Shown: in pieces, positions 52,529-62,582 of the stretch
Position numbering within the stretch: the stretch's first letter is position 1
Layout: each line of letters starts with the position of its first letter
Source of the DNA: DATJPD01 sp035506575
GTDB taxonomy: Bacteria; Pseudomonadota; Alphaproteobacteria; CACIAM-22H2
Direction: 5' to 3'
DNA length: 64,000 nucleotides
Assembly: GCA_035506575.1 (NCBI GenBank)
Contig: DATJPD010000125.1
Span: 1 to 64,000 of the forward strand
Position numbers and translations under genes: made by a program
Notes under the pieces: generated by a model
Database searches by the model: none
Told to the model about the DNA's origin: nothing
What the model saw: the letters and a program-made list of their open reading frames with translations, nothing else

Positions 52529-53182
52529 TCATTTGGGCCGCCCGAGGATCTTCTTCAGGGCCTGTGTCACATCGTCGATCGACGCCATGCCGTCCACCGC
52601 CTTGAGCGAGCCCTTGGCCCGGTAGTACGGCAGGATGGGGGCCGTCTGGGCGTGGTAGGCGGCGAGCCGGGTCTTGACCGTCTCGGCCTTGTCGTCGGCC
52701 CTCCGGGTGAACTCTGTCGACCCGCATTTGTCGCACACCCCGTCTTTCTTGGGGCGGTGGTAGCGGTCGTGGTAGCCCGTTCCGCACCTTGCGCAGGTGA
52801 AGCGGCCGGAGATGCGGTCGATCAGGGCCGCGTCGTCGACCTCGAGCTCGATCACGTGGTCGAGCTTGAGCCCCTTGTCGGCCAGCATCGCGTCCAGGGC
52901 CTCGGCTTGCGTGGTGGTGCGCGGGAATCCGTCGAGGATGAAGCCCTTCTTGCAGTCGGGCTCCTCGATGCGCTCGCCGATCAGCTGGATCACCACGTCG
53001 TCGGGGACCAGCTTGCCCGCGTCCATGATCGCCTTGGCTTTCTTGCCGATCTCGCTCCCCGACTTGGCGGCGGCGCGCAGCATGTCGCCGGTCGAGAGCT
53101 GGACCAGGCCGTACTCATCCTGGATGCGCTTGGCCTGAGTCCCTTTACCGGCCCCCGGCGGGCCGAGCAGAACGATATTCAT
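52529..53182 (-). CDS. adk: Adenylate kinase, zinc-lid type
   Basis: A 217-residue adenylate kinase, long-lid form. The P-loop is GPPGAGKGT (residues 7-15); DGFPRTTTQAEAL carries the AMP-binding Arg. The lid has four cysteines in C-x2-C...C-x2-C order (FTCARCG, GVCDKCG), indicating a structural zinc as in many alphaproteobacterial and Gram-positive enzymes. It balances ATP, ADP and AMP. It lies 43 bases after secY. Confidence 0.95.
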   Translation of the reverse strand: MNIVLLGPPGAGKGTQAKRIQDEYGLVQLSTGDMLRAAAKSGSEIGKKAKAIMDAGKLVPDDVVIQLIGERIEEPDCKKGFILDGFPRTTTQAEALDAMLADKGLKLDHVIELEVDDAALIDRISGRFTCARCGTGYHDRYHRPKKDGVCDKCGSTEFTRRADDKAETVKTRLAAYHAQTAPILPYYRAKGSLKAVDGMASIDDVTQALKKILGRPK

Positions 53183-53225
53183 CGCGTTCCCCCTGAGCCG
53201 ACAGACATGGCGGCTTCAACCTGCG

Positions 53226-54569
<1,344 letters not shown>

Positions 54570-54609
54570 GGCGTGTGCGAATCCTTAAACGCGGGTGTGA
54601 GCGCTGAAT

Positions 54610-55272
54610 TCAGCCCTGTGCGGGTTTGCCGCCCGCGGGCTTCTCCGCCTTGGCGGGCTTCGCGGTCTTCTCCCCCTTGCCCTTGTCGGCTGCCTCGCCC
54701 CCTTCCTCGGCCGCGGCGGCCTTGGGGGCGGTCTTGGCTTCCTTGGCCTTGCGCTTGGCCTGGCGGGCGCGCTTGGCCTCGATGTCCTTGGTGACGCCGG
54801 GGCGCTCGAAGTTCAGCACCACCACCTTGCCGCCGGCCTTCTCGATCGCCGCGACGGCGGATTTGGAGGCGCCGGCGACCTCGATCGTGATTTTGGCCTT
54901 GAAGCTGTCCTTGCCGTTGCCGAGCAGGCGCAGGCCGTCGCGCTCGCGGCGGATCACGCCGGCCTCGGTCAGCGACTTGCCGGTGATGGTCTCGCCCGCA
55001 CCGATCTTGCCGTCGTCGATCGCCTTCTGCAGGTCGGCGAGGTTCAGCTCCTGGAACTCGCGGCGGAAGATGTTGTTGAAGCCGCGCTTGGGCATGCGGC
55101 GATGCAGCGGCGTCTGGCCGCCTTCGAAGCCGTTGAGCGCCACGCCGGTGCGCGCGGTCTGGCCCTTGCCGCCGCGGCCCGAGGTCTTGCCGAGGCCGGA
55201 GCCGATACCGCGGCCCAGCCGCTTGAAGGCGTGGCGGGCGCCGGGGTTGTCGCGAATTTCGTTGAGCTTCAT
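54610..55272 (-). CDS. rplO: 50S ribosomal protein L15 with long C-terminal extension
   Basis: A 220-residue L15. The first 155 or so residues are the normal protein (MKLNEIRDNPGARHAFKRLGRGIGSGLGKTSGRGGKG). About 60 further residues form a low-complexity Lys/Ala/Glu/Pro tail (KRKAKEAKTAPKAAAAEEGG and on to GGKPAQG). The usual length is about 150-160, so the tail is an addition, probably disordered and RNA-contacting. Confidence 0.95.
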   Translation of the reverse strand: MKLNEIRDNPGARHAFKRLGRGIGSGLGKTSGRGGKGQTARTGVALNGFEGGQTPLHRRMPKRGFNNIFRREFQELNLADLQKAIDDGKIGAGETITGKSLTEAGVIRRERDGLRLLGNGKDSFKAKITIEVAGASKSAVAAIEKAGGKVVVLNFERPGVTKDIEAKRARQAKRKAKEAKTAPKAAAAEEGGEAADKGKGEKTAKPAKAEKPAGGKPAQG

Positions 55273-55303
55273 CGCACGAGTTCCTGAACTAAAAGGTGGC
55301 GAC

Positions 55304-55513
55304 CTATTCCTCGACCCGCAAGAGGTGACGGACCTTGGTGATCATGCCGCGCACCGCGGGCGTGTCTTCGAGCACCCGGCTGCGGTGGCGCTTGTTGAGG
55401 CCGAGCCCGACCAGGGTCTGCTGCTGGATGTCAGGGCGGCCGATCGGGCTGCCGATCTGGGTCACCTTGATCGTCTTGCCGCTCTTGGCGCTGGCCGCTT
55501 TCGTGCTGCTCAT
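55304..55513 (-). CDS. rpmD: 50S ribosomal protein L30
   Basis: A 69-residue L30 with the conserved VTQIGSPIGRPDIQQQTLVGLGLNK core. It is slightly longer than the usual 60 residues because of a short N-terminal Ser/Lys stretch. It lies between rpsE and rplO. Confidence 0.95.
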   Translation of the reverse strand: MSSTKAASAKSGKTIKVTQIGSPIGRPDIQQQTLVGLGLNKRHRSRVLEDTPAVRGMITKVRHLLRVEE

Positions 55514-55524
55514 CGTCCCTGCTC

Positions 55525-56112
55525 CTATTCGCGCGCGGGTGCGGCGGCCGCGGCGTCGCCTTCGCGGCGGCCGATGATGTCGCCCACCTTCTTGCCGCGG
55601 CGGGATGCGACCGAGCGCGGGCTCTGGATGTAGTCGAGTGCCGCGAACGTGGCCTTGATCATGTTGTGCGGGTTCGAGGACCCGACTGACTTCGCGACCA
55701 CGTCCTGCAGGCCGAGGCTCTCGAAGATGGCGCGCATCGGGCCGCCGGCGATGATGCCGGTGCCGGCCTTCGCGGCACGGATCACCACCTTGCCGGCACC
55801 GTAGCGGCCGCGCACGTCGTGATGGATCGTGCGGCCCTCGCGCAGGGGCACGCGGACCATGGAGCGCTTGGCCGAATCGGTCGCCTTGCGGATCGCCTCG
55901 GGGACCTCGCGCGCCTTGCCCGTGCCGTAGCCGGCGCGGCCCTTGCCGTCGCCCACGACCACGACCGCGGCGAAGCCGAAGCGCCGGCCGCCCTTCACCA
56001 CCTTGGCGACGCGGTTGATGCTGACCAGCTTTTCGATCAGCTCGGAGTCTTCGCGCTGCTCGCCCTCGCGGCGGCGTCCGCCGCCCGACCGTTCGCGCCC
56101 TTCACGTGCCAT
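55525..56112 (-). CDS. rpsE: 30S ribosomal protein S5
   Basis: A 195-residue S5. A short Arg/Glu/Gly-rich head (about 25 residues) precedes the double-stranded RNA-binding region (LIEKLVSINRVAKVVKGGRRFGFAAVVVVGDGKGRAGYGTGKAREV) and the C-terminal core (GAGKVVIRAAKAGTGIIAGGPMRA). The tail is Ala-rich. Confidence 0.96.
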   Translation of the reverse strand: MAREGRERSGGGRRREGEQREDSELIEKLVSINRVAKVVKGGRRFGFAAVVVVGDGKGRAGYGTGKAREVPEAIRKATDSAKRSMVRVPLREGRTIHHDVRGRYGAGKVVIRAAKAGTGIIAGGPMRAIFESLGLQDVVAKSVGSSNPHNMIKATFAALDYIQSPRSVASRRGKKVGDIIGRREGDAAAAAPARE

Positions 56113-56130
56113 CGTTAAGTCTCCAATCCC

Positions 56131-56493
56131 TTAGAAGCTCAGCCCGCCTTCGCGGGCGGCGTCGGCGAGCGCCTTGATACGGCCGTGGAACAGATATCCG
56201 CCGCGGTCGAACACGACCTCTTTCACGCCGGCCTTGATCGCGCGCTCGGCCACCAGGCGGCCCACTTCCTTGGCCGCACCGACATTGGCGCCGGTCTTGA
56301 TCTTGCCCTTGAGGTCGGCGTCCAGCGACGACGCGGCCGCCACCGTGACACCCTTGGTGTCGTCGATGACCTGCGCATAGATGTGCTTGGACGAGCGGAA
56401 GATCGACAGCCGCGGGCGGCCGACGGCCTTGCGCCGGAGCCCGATGCGGAGACGGCGCTTGCGCCGCTCGAACAATAGATCGGTGGTGGCCAT
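56131..56493 (-). CDS. rplR: 50S ribosomal protein L18
   Basis: A 120-residue L18, normal length (RPRLSIFRSSKHIYAQVIDD, and VVFDRGGYLFHGRIKALADAAREGG). The start ATG is at 56493, 2 bases after rplF; a longer frame to 56841 lies in the rplF gene and is not coding. Confidence 0.96.
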   Translation of the reverse strand: MATTDLLFERRKRRLRIGLRRKAVGRPRLSIFRSSKHIYAQVIDDTKGVTVAAASSLDADLKGKIKTGANVGAAKEVGRLVAERAIKAGVKEVVFDRGGYLFHGRIKALADAAREGGLSF

Positions 56494-56495
56494 GG

Positions 56496-57032
56496 CTACT
56501 TCTTCTTGCCTTCCTTGCGGCGGATATGCTCCGCGTCGAACTTGATGCCCTTGCCCTTGTAGGGCTCGGGCTTGCGCAGCGCCCGGATCTCGGCCGCGAC
56601 CTGGCCGACCTTCTGCTTGTCGGCGCCGCTGATCGCGATCGTGGTCTGCTTCTCGCCGACCTTGATCGTGATCCCTTCGGGGATCGGGAACTTGATGTCG
56701 TGGCTGAAGCCGAGCTGCAGGTTCAGGTTCTTGCCCTCGAGATTGGCGCGATAGCCGACGCCGTTGATCTCGAGATTGGCCGTGAAGCCGGTCGACACGC
56801 CCTTGATGCCGGTGGCGACGAGCGCGCGGCTGGTGCCCCACAGGGAGCGGGCGCGCTTGCTCTGCTCGCGCGGGGTCAGCACGACCTTGCCGTCCTGCAC
56901 CGCCACCGAGACGTCCGGCGGGATGTTGAGCGACTGCTTGCCGAGCTTGCCGGCGATGTTGATGGTCTGCCCGGCGACGGCGACATTGACGCCGCTCGGG
57001 ATGGCCACCGGGTTCTTTCCAATACGCGACAT
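56496..57032 (-). CDS. rplF: 50S ribosomal protein L6
   Basis: A 178-residue L6 of standard length, from MSRIGKNPVAIPSGV to the conserved PEPYKGKGIKF...IRRKEGKKK end. It is followed 2 bases later by rplR. Confidence 0.97.
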   Translation of the reverse strand: MSRIGKNPVAIPSGVNVAVAGQTINIAGKLGKQSLNIPPDVSVAVQDGKVVLTPREQSKRARSLWGTSRALVATGIKGVSTGFTANLEINGVGYRANLEGKNLNLQLGFSHDIKFPIPEGITIKVGEKQTTIAISGADKQKVGQVAAEIRALRKPEPYKGKGIKFDAEHIRRKEGKKK

Positions 57033-57056
57033 GACGACCTCAGTTGACCTCTAGGC

Positions 57057-57455
57057 TCAGAACACCTGGCAGAGGACTTCGCCGCCGACATTGGCGGCGC
57101 GCGCCTCGGCATCCGACAGCACGCCGCGCGGCGTCGACAGGATCGAGATCCCGAGCCCGCCATAGACCTTCTCCAGGTCCTTGATCTTCGAATAGACGCG
57201 CCGGCCCGGCTTCGAGACGCGGTGGATCTCGCGGATCACCGGCTTGTTCTCGTCGTATTTGAGCTCGATCGTGAACTCCGGGATTCCCGCGCGCAGCTCC
57301 GCCCACGAGAAGCCGCGGATGTAGCCTTCGCGCTCGAGGACTTCGAGCACGCTTTTGCGCAGCTTGGAGGCGGGACAGGTCACCGCGCGCGCGCCGGACG
57401 CTTGCGCGTTCCGGATGCGCGTCAGCATGTCACCCAAGGCATCGCTCATCGCCAT
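57057..57455 (-). CDS. rpsH: 30S ribosomal protein S8
   Basis: A 132-residue S8 (DALGDMLTRIRNAQ to GISILSTPRGVLSDAEARAANVGGEVLCQVF). The ATG at 57455 has GGAGG ten bases upstream; a second ATG six bases on would also fit. Confidence 0.96.
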   Translation of the reverse strand: MAMSDALGDMLTRIRNAQASGARAVTCPASKLRKSVLEVLEREGYIRGFSWAELRAGIPEFTIELKYDENKPVIREIHRVSKPGRRVYSKIKDLEKVYGGLGISILSTPRGVLSDAEARAANVGGEVLCQVF

Positions 57456-57471
57456 ATCTCGAGTTCCTCCG

Positions 57472-57777
57472 TTACCAGCTCGACTTGACCATGCCGGGGA
57501 TCTGCCCGGTCGAGGCCAGCTCGCGCAGCGCTATGCGCGAGAGTTTGAACTTGCGGTAGTTGCCGCGCGGGCGGCCGGTCAGCTCGCAGCGCAGGCGGAC
57601 GCGGTCCGGCGACGAATTGCGCGGCAGCTCGGACAGCTTGAGCCGCGCCGCGAACCGGTCCTCGTCGGGCAGGTCCGTGTTGTTGGCAATCGCCTTCAGG
57701 CGCGCGCGCCGGGCGGCATATTGCTTCGACAGCTTCATGCGGCGCTTGTTCTTCTCGATGGAGCTCTTCTTCGCCAT
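57472..57777 (-). CDS. rpsN: 30S ribosomal protein S14 (zinc-free, long type)
   Basis: A 101-residue S14 of the long form without the zinc cysteine pairs (AKKSSIEKNKRRMKLSKQYAARRARLK, and RNSSPDRVRLRCELTGRPRGNYRKF). It lies between rplE and rpsH. Confidence 0.96.
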   Translation of the reverse strand: MAKKSSIEKNKRRMKLSKQYAARRARLKAIANNTDLPDEDRFAARLKLSELPRNSSPDRVRLRCELTGRPRGNYRKFKLSRIALRELASTGQIPGMVKSSW

Positions 57778-57798
57778 AAGATTCGGCCTCCGCGCCGA

Positions 57799-58341
57799 TC
57801 AGTTCATAAACGGCATGTTGAAGCCCTTGAGGAGCGCCTTCGCCTCCTCATTGGTCTTCGCCGTCGTCACGATGACGATGTCCATGCCGCGAATGGTGTC
57901 GATCTTGTCGTAGTTGATCTCCGGGAACACGATCTGCTCCTTGAGACCGAGCGAGTAGTTGCCCTTGCCGTCGAAGCTCTTGCCCGACAGGCCGCGGAAG
58001 TCGCGCACGCGCGGCAGGGCGATGTTCACCAGGCGGTCCAGGAACTCGTACATCCGCGTGCCGCGCAGGGTCACCTTGCAGCCGATCGGCAGCCCCTTGC
58101 GGAGCTTGAAGTTCGCGATCGCCTTCTTCGAGCGGATGACGACCGGCTTCTGGCCGGTGATCGCCGTGAGGTCCGAGACCGCCGCATCCATCTTCTTGAT
58201 GTCGGTGGTCGTCTCGCCCACGCCCATGTTGATCACGATCTTCTCGATCCGCGGCACCTGCATCGTGCTCTTGTACGAGAACTGCTGCATCAGCTGCGGC
58301 TTGAGCGTGGCGGAGTAGAGGTCTTGCAAACGGGTTGCCAT
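57799..58341 (-). CDS. rplE: 50S ribosomal protein L5
   Basis: A 180-residue L5 (RLQDLYSATLKPQLMQQF, VPRIEKIVINMGVGE, GLKEQIVFPEINYDKID). The ATG at 58341 fits the family better than an in-frame GTG at 58350, which overlaps the rplX stop. Confidence 0.96.
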   Translation of the reverse strand: MATRLQDLYSATLKPQLMQQFSYKSTMQVPRIEKIVINMGVGETTTDIKKMDAAVSDLTAITGQKPVVIRSKKAIANFKLRKGLPIGCKVTLRGTRMYEFLDRLVNIALPRVRDFRGLSGKSFDGKGNYSLGLKEQIVFPEINYDKIDTIRGMDIVIVTTAKTNEEAKALLKGFNMPFMN

Positions 58342-58346
58342 GGCGT

Positions 58347-58679
58347 TCACCGGTCGATCATTTCGCCGGAGCGCAGCGCTACGCGCAGCTTGCGCCCGTC
58401 GATCGTCTTGAAGCCGATGCGGGTCGGCTTGTCTTCCTTGGGGTCGATCAGGGCCACGTTCGAGGCGTGGATCGGCAGCTCCTTCTCGACGATGCCGCCC
58501 TGCTGGCCGGCGCGCGGCCGCGTGTGGCGCTTGACCGTGTTGATGCCCTGCACCACCACGCGGTTCTCCGTCGGCAGGACGCGCAGCACGCTGCCGCGCT
58601 TGCCCTTGTCGCGGCCGGTGATCACGACCACGTTGTCGCCCTTGCGGATCTTCATCTTCGTACGTTCGACGGCCTGCAT
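58347..58679 (-). CDS. rplX: 50S ribosomal protein L24
   Basis: A 110-residue L24 with the KOW motif (IRKGDNVVVITGRDKGKRGSVLRV). The ATG at 58679 shares one base with the rplN stop (TGATG) and has GAGGTG at a good distance, so it is preferred over the ATG at 58655; it adds eight residues to the usual start. Confidence 0.95.
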   Translation of the reverse strand: MQAVERTKMKIRKGDNVVVITGRDKGKRGSVLRVLPTENRVVVQGINTVKRHTRPRAGQQGGIVEKELPIHASNVALIDPKEDKPTRIGFKTIDGRKLRVALRSGEMIDR

Positions 58680-59047
58680 CACAGCACCTCGGGTGCCAAG
58701 CTGATGATCTTCATGTAGCCCTTCGAGCGCAGTTCGCGGGTGACCGGCCCGAAGATGCGCGTGCCGATCGGCTCGCCTTCCTTCGAGATCAGCACGGCCG
58801 CGTTGCGGTCGAAGCGCAGGAACGAGCCGTCGGTGCGGCGCACGGGGAAGCGCGTGCGCACGATGACCGCGCGATGCACGTCGCCCTTCTTCACGCGCCC
58901 GCGCGGGATCGCTTCCTTGACCGAGACGACGATGACGTCGCCGATCGAGGCGGTTTTGCGCTTGGAGCCGCCGAGCACCTTGACGCACTGCACGCTGCGC
59001 GCCCCGGAATTGTCGGCGACCTCGAGCCTGGTTCTCATCTGGATCAT
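58679..59047 (-). CDS. rplN: 50S ribosomal protein L14
   Basis: A 122-residue L14 of standard length (MIQMRTRLEVADNSGARSVQCVKVLGG, and GEPIGTRIFGPVTRELR). Its stop overlaps the rplX start by one base. Confidence 0.97.
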   Translation of the reverse strand: MIQMRTRLEVADNSGARSVQCVKVLGGSKRKTASIGDVIVVSVKEAIPRGRVKKGDVHRAVIVRTRFPVRRTDGSFLRFDRNAAVLISKEGEPIGTRIFGPVTRELRSKGYMKIISLAPEVL

Positions 59048-59081
59048 GACGTCGTTCTTTCCGCTTTAGCCCTTGCCCGCT

Positions 59082-59336
59082 TCAGCCCTTGGACGTCGCC
59101 GCGGCTTCGTCGCCGACGACTTCCCAGCGCTTGCGCTTGGACAGGGGGCGGCACTCGCGGATCTTCACGCGATCGCCGGCCTTGACCTTGTTGGATTCGT
59201 CGTGCGCCAGGTACTTCTTCGAGCGCACGATGAACTTCTTGTAGACGGGGTGCATGAAGCGGCGCTCGACCTCGACCGTCACGGTCTTCTCGTTCACGTC
59301 GCTCGTCACGATCCCCTGCAGCACGCGCTTCGGCAT
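59082..59336 (-). CDS. rpsQ: 30S ribosomal protein S17
   Basis: An 84-residue S17 (MPKRVLQGIVTSDVNEKTVTVEVERRF, KAGDRVKIRECRPLSKRKRW). A short Ala/Ser/Lys tail ends the protein. It lies 21 bases after rpmC. Confidence 0.96.
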   Translation of the reverse strand: MPKRVLQGIVTSDVNEKTVTVEVERRFMHPVYKKFIVRSKKYLAHDESNKVKAGDRVKIRECRPLSKRKRWEVVGDEAAATSKG

Positions 59337-59357
59337 GGTCTCTTCGTTCCTTATCGG

Positions 59358-59570
59358 TTACTTGGCCGGCGCCGCGGCGGCGCGGGTGCGCTCGCCCAGG
59401 ATCGTCTCGATGCGCGCGATGTCGCGGCGCACCTCGCGCACCCGGGCGGTGTTCTCGAGCTGGCCGCTCGACTTCTGGAAGCGCAGGTTGAACTGCTCCT
59501 TGCGCAGCTCGCCGAGCTGCGTCTTGAGCTCGTCCTCGGTCTTGGGACGGAGATCCGACGGCTTCGTCAT
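59358..59570 (-). CDS. rpmC: 50S ribosomal protein L29
   Basis: A 70-residue L29, two-helix coiled hairpin (TEDELKTQLGELRKEQFNLRFQKSSGQLENTARVREVRRDIARI). It starts 1 base after the rplP stop, so translation is coupled. Confidence 0.95.
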   Translation of the reverse strand: MTKPSDLRPKTEDELKTQLGELRKEQFNLRFQKSSGQLENTARVREVRRDIARIETILGERTRAAAAPAK

Positions 59571-59571
59571 G

Positions 59572-59991
59572 TCAGGCTCCTTCCCCCATGCGGGTGACCA
59601 CCTTGGTCTTGATCGGCAGCTTGGCGGCGGCGAGCAGGAAGGCCCCCTCGGCCGTGGCGCGCGGCACGCCGTCGATCTCGAACAGGATCTTGCCGGGCTT
59701 CACGCGGCACACCCAGAACTCGGGCGAGCCCTTGCCGGAGCCCATGCGCACTTCCGCCGGCTTCTTCGACACCGGCACGTCGGGGAAGATGCGGATCCAC
59801 ACGCGGCCCACGCGCTTCAGCTCGCGGGTGATGGTGCGGCGGGCGGCCTCGATCTGGCGCGCCGTCATGCGGCACGGCTCCATGGCCTTGAGCCCGAAGG
59901 CGCCGAAGTTCAGCGTGTAGCCGGACTTGGCGTGGCCGTGGATGCGGCCTTTGTGCGCCTTGCGGTATTTGGTGCGGGCGGGTTGCAGCAT
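59572..59991 (-). CDS. rplP: 50S ribosomal protein L16
   Basis: A 139-residue L16 of usual length (MLQPARTKYRKAHKGRIHGHAKSG, and RMGSGKGSPEFWVCRVKPGKILFEIDG). It lies 33 bases after rpsC. Confidence 0.97.
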   Translation of the reverse strand: MLQPARTKYRKAHKGRIHGHAKSGYTLNFGAFGLKAMEPCRMTARQIEAARRTITRELKRVGRVWIRIFPDVPVSKKPAEVRMGSGKGSPEFWVCRVKPGKILFEIDGVPRATAEGAFLLAAAKLPIKTKVVTRMGEGA

Positions 59992-60024
59992 GGTCGTCGG
60001 TCCTGGATTCCGTCCTCAGTTCCT

Positions 60025-60705
60025 TCAGCGCGCCGGGGCCTGTTCGGCGGCGCGCTTGTCCTGCGCCATCGGGTCGTGGGCCATGATCTCGCCCTTGAAC
60101 ACCCAGACCTTGACGCCGCAGGTGCCGTAGGTGGTCTTGGCGGTCGCGGTGCCGTAGTCGATGTCGGCGCGCAACGTGTGCAGCGGCACCCGGCCCTCGC
60201 GATACCACTCGATGCGCGCGATCTCGGCGCCGCCGAGGCGGCCCGAGCAGTTGATGCGGATGCCCTGGGCGCCCAGGCGCATCGCCGATTGCACGGCGCG
60301 CTTCATGGCGCGGCGGAAGGCCACGCGGCGCTCGAGCTGCTGGGCGATGTTCTCGGCCACCAGCTTGGCGTCGATCTCGGGCTTGCGGATCTCGACGATG
60401 TTGAGGTTGACCTCGGTCGAGTTGGTGAGCTTCGCGAGGTCGCCGCGCAGCTTCTCGATGTCGGCCCCCTTCTTGCCGATGACCACGCCGGGCCGCGCGG
60501 TGTGGATCGTCACGCGCGCCTTCTTGGCCGGGCGCTCGATCACCACGCGGGCGACCCCCGCCTGCTGCAGGCGGTCGCTGAGGTACTTCCGGAGCTGCAG
60601 GTCCTCGTGCAGGAGCTTCGCGTACTCGTCGGTCGCGAACCAGCGCGAGTCCCACGTGCGGTTGATGCCGAGGCGCAGCCCGATCGGATTGACTTTCTGA
60701 CCCAT
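60025..60705 (-). CDS. rpsC: 30S ribosomal protein S3
   Basis: A 226-residue S3 (MGQKVNPIGLRLGINRTWDSRWFA) with a KH domain (about 38-110, including GVVIGKKGADIEKLRGDL) and the C-terminal domain to about 210. It starts 1 base after the rplV stop. Confidence 0.97.
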   Translation of the reverse strand: MGQKVNPIGLRLGINRTWDSRWFATDEYAKLLHEDLQLRKYLSDRLQQAGVARVVIERPAKKARVTIHTARPGVVIGKKGADIEKLRGDLAKLTNSTEVNLNIVEIRKPEIDAKLVAENIAQQLERRVAFRRAMKRAVQSAMRLGAQGIRINCSGRLGGAEIARIEWYREGRVPLHTLRADIDYGTATAKTTYGTCGVKVWVFKGEIMAHDPMAQDKRAAEQAPAR

Positions 60706-60706
60706 G

Positions 60707-61102
60707 TTAAGCGCTCTTCTCCGGTTGGGCCGCCTCGCGCTCGCGCACGATGACGGTCAGATGGCTGAACGGCTTGACGATGCCGGCCGAGCGGCCGCGG
60801 CCGCGGGCGTGCCAGCGGCGCATCTGGAAGGCGCGGCCGACATGCGCCTCGGCCACGTAGAGCCGGTCGACGTCGAGCTGGTGGTTGTTCTCGGCGTTGG
60901 CGATCGCCGCCTGCAGCACCTTGCGGACCTGCACCGCGATGCGGCGCTTGGAGAAGGTGAGCTCGGCGAGGGCCTTGGAGGCGTCCATGCCGCGGATCAG
61001 CTCGGCCACGAGGTTGAGCTTGCGCGGGCTGGTGCGGATCGCGTGCGCCACGGCCTGGGCCTCGTTTTCGGCGCGCCGGCGCCCTTTGGCGGGCTTGCTC
61101 AT
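60707..61102 (-). CDS. rplV: 50S ribosomal protein L22
   Basis: A 131-residue L22 (AVAHAIRTSPRKLNLVAELIRG, AIANAENNHQLDVDRLYV, RGRGRSAGIVKPFSHLTVIV). The beta-hairpin that lines the exit tunnel is conserved. The long open frame beyond 61102 is antisense noise. Confidence 0.96.
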   Translation of the reverse strand: MSKPAKGRRRAENEAQAVAHAIRTSPRKLNLVAELIRGMDASKALAELTFSKRRIAVQVRKVLQAAIANAENNHQLDVDRLYVAEAHVGRAFQMRRWHARGRGRSAGIVKPFSHLTVIVREREAAQPEKSA

Positions 61103-61104
61103 GG

Positions 61105-61398
61105 CTACTCCTGTTTCGCCGTCTTGTCGCCGCCGCCGCCGGCGGCCGAGTGGCCGTGGAACTGGCGGGTGGGCGAGAACTCGCCGAATTTGTGGCCGAC
61201 CATGTTCTCGGTCACCAGCACCGGCAGGAATTTGTGGCCGTTGTAGACGCCGAACGTGAGTCCGACGAACTGCGGCAGGATGGTCGAGCGGCGCGACCAG
61301 ATCTTGATGATCTCGTTGCGGCCGGAGCTCCGGGACTTCTCTGCCTTCTTGAGGAGGTACCCGTCGACGAACGGGCCCTTCCATGTCGAGCGCGACAC
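61105..61398 (-). CDS. rpsS: 30S ribosomal protein S19
   Basis: A 97-residue S19 (SRSTWKGPFVDGYLLKKAEK, RSTILPQFVGLTFGVYNGHKFLPV). The start codon is GTG (61396-61398) with GGAGG upstream. Confidence 0.96.
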   Translation of the reverse strand: MSRSTWKGPFVDGYLLKKAEKSRSSGRNEIIKIWSRRSTILPQFVGLTFGVYNGHKFLPVLVTENMVGHKFGEFSPTRQFHGHSAAGGGGDKTAKQE

Positions 61399-61410
61399 CT
61401 GGTGCCTCCG

Positions 61411-62229
61411 TTACTTCGCGTTGCGGCGGCGGACGATCATCTTGTCCGTCGACTTGTTGTGGCGGGTCTTGTAGCCGAGCGTCGGCTTGCCCCACGGGGT
61501 CACCGGGTGGTGGCCGCCGCGCGTGCGGCCGCCCAGCGGGTGATCGACCGGGTTCATGACCTGGCCGCGCACGGTCGGGCGCCAGCCCTTCCAGCGGTTG
61601 CGGCCGGCCTTGCCGATGTTGACGTTCTGCTCGTCCGGGTTCGACACGGCACCGATCGTGGCGAGGCAGTCGCCCATGACCTTGCGCACCTCGCCCGAGG
61701 CGAGGCGCAGGAGCGCAAAGCCCTGGTCCTTGCCGACCAGCTGCACGAACGTGCCGGCCGAGCGCGCGAGCTGGGCGCCGCGGCCGGGCTTGAGCTCGAT
61801 GTTGTGGACGATCGTCCCGACCGGGATGTTGCGCAAGGGCAGGCAGTTGCCCGGCTTGATGTCGGCATGCTCGCCCGAGACCACCTGGTCGCCGACCGCG
61901 AGGCGCTGCGGGGCGATGATGTAGGCGAGCTCGCCGTCCGTGTACTTGATGAGCGCGATGAACGCGGTGCGGTTGGGGTCGTACTCCAGGCGCTCGACCG
62001 TGCCGACGACGTCGAACTTGCGGCGCTTGAAGTCGATGATGCGGTAGCGCCTGGCATGCCCGCCGCCGCGATGGCGCGTGGTGATGTGCCCGTGGTTGTT
62101 GCGGCCGCCGCTCGACTTGAGGCCCTCGGTCAGGTTCTTGACCGGGTGGCCCTTCCACAGCTCGCTGCGGTCGACCTGGACCAGGGCGCGGATGCCTGCG
62201 CTGGTCGGCTTGAAGGTTTTGAGTGCCAT
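61411..62229 (-). CDS. rplB: 50S ribosomal protein L2
   Basis: A 272-residue L2 of standard length. The peptidyl-transferase-near C-terminal block VRGQVMNPVDHPLGGRTRGGHHPVTPWGKPTLG is intact, with the conserved histidine needed for activity. Confidence 0.97.
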   Translation of the reverse strand: MALKTFKPTSAGIRALVQVDRSELWKGHPVKNLTEGLKSSGGRNNHGHITTRHRGGGHARRYRIIDFKRRKFDVVGTVERLEYDPNRTAFIALIKYTDGELAYIIAPQRLAVGDQVVSGEHADIKPGNCLPLRNIPVGTIVHNIELKPGRGAQLARSAGTFVQLVGKDQGFALLRLASGEVRKVMGDCLATIGAVSNPDEQNVNIGKAGRNRWKGWRPTVRGQVMNPVDHPLGGRTRGGHHPVTPWGKPTLGYKTRHNKSTDKMIVRRRNAK

Positions 62230-62249
62230 GGCTGGTCGTCGTCCTTAGC

Positions 62250-62582
62250 TCAGATGCCCGTGGTCACGTCGATGGAGTGACCCTGCTCCAGGGTCACGAT
62301 GGCCTTCTTGGTGTCCGAGCGGTGGCCGAGATGGCCCTTGAACCGCTTGGTCTTGCCCCAGGCGTTGCTCGTGTTCACCGCGGTGACCTTGACGTTGAAC
62401 AGCCCCTCGACCGCGGCCTTGATCAGCGGCTTGGGCGCGTCGGGGCGGACGCGGAAGGTCACCTGGTTGTGCTCGGAGCCGCGCGTCGCCTTCTCGGTGA
62501 TGACCGGGGAGAGGATCACGCCGTAGAGCTGCTCCTTCTCGTATTTGGGCGCGGTGCGCTTGCCTTTGTTCGCGTCGCTCAT
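62250..62582 (-). CDS. rplW: 50S ribosomal protein L23
   Basis: A 110-residue L23 (YGVILSPVITEKATRGSEHNQVTFRV, and VNTSNAWGKTKRFKGHLG). The ATG overlaps the rplD stop by four bases (ATGA). A short Lys-rich head of about 15 residues precedes the core. Confidence 0.96.
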   Translation of the reverse strand: MSDANKGKRTAPKYEKEQLYGVILSPVITEKATRGSEHNQVTFRVRPDAPKPLIKAAVEGLFNVKVTAVNTSNAWGKTKRFKGHLGHRSDTKKAIVTLEQGHSIDVTTGI

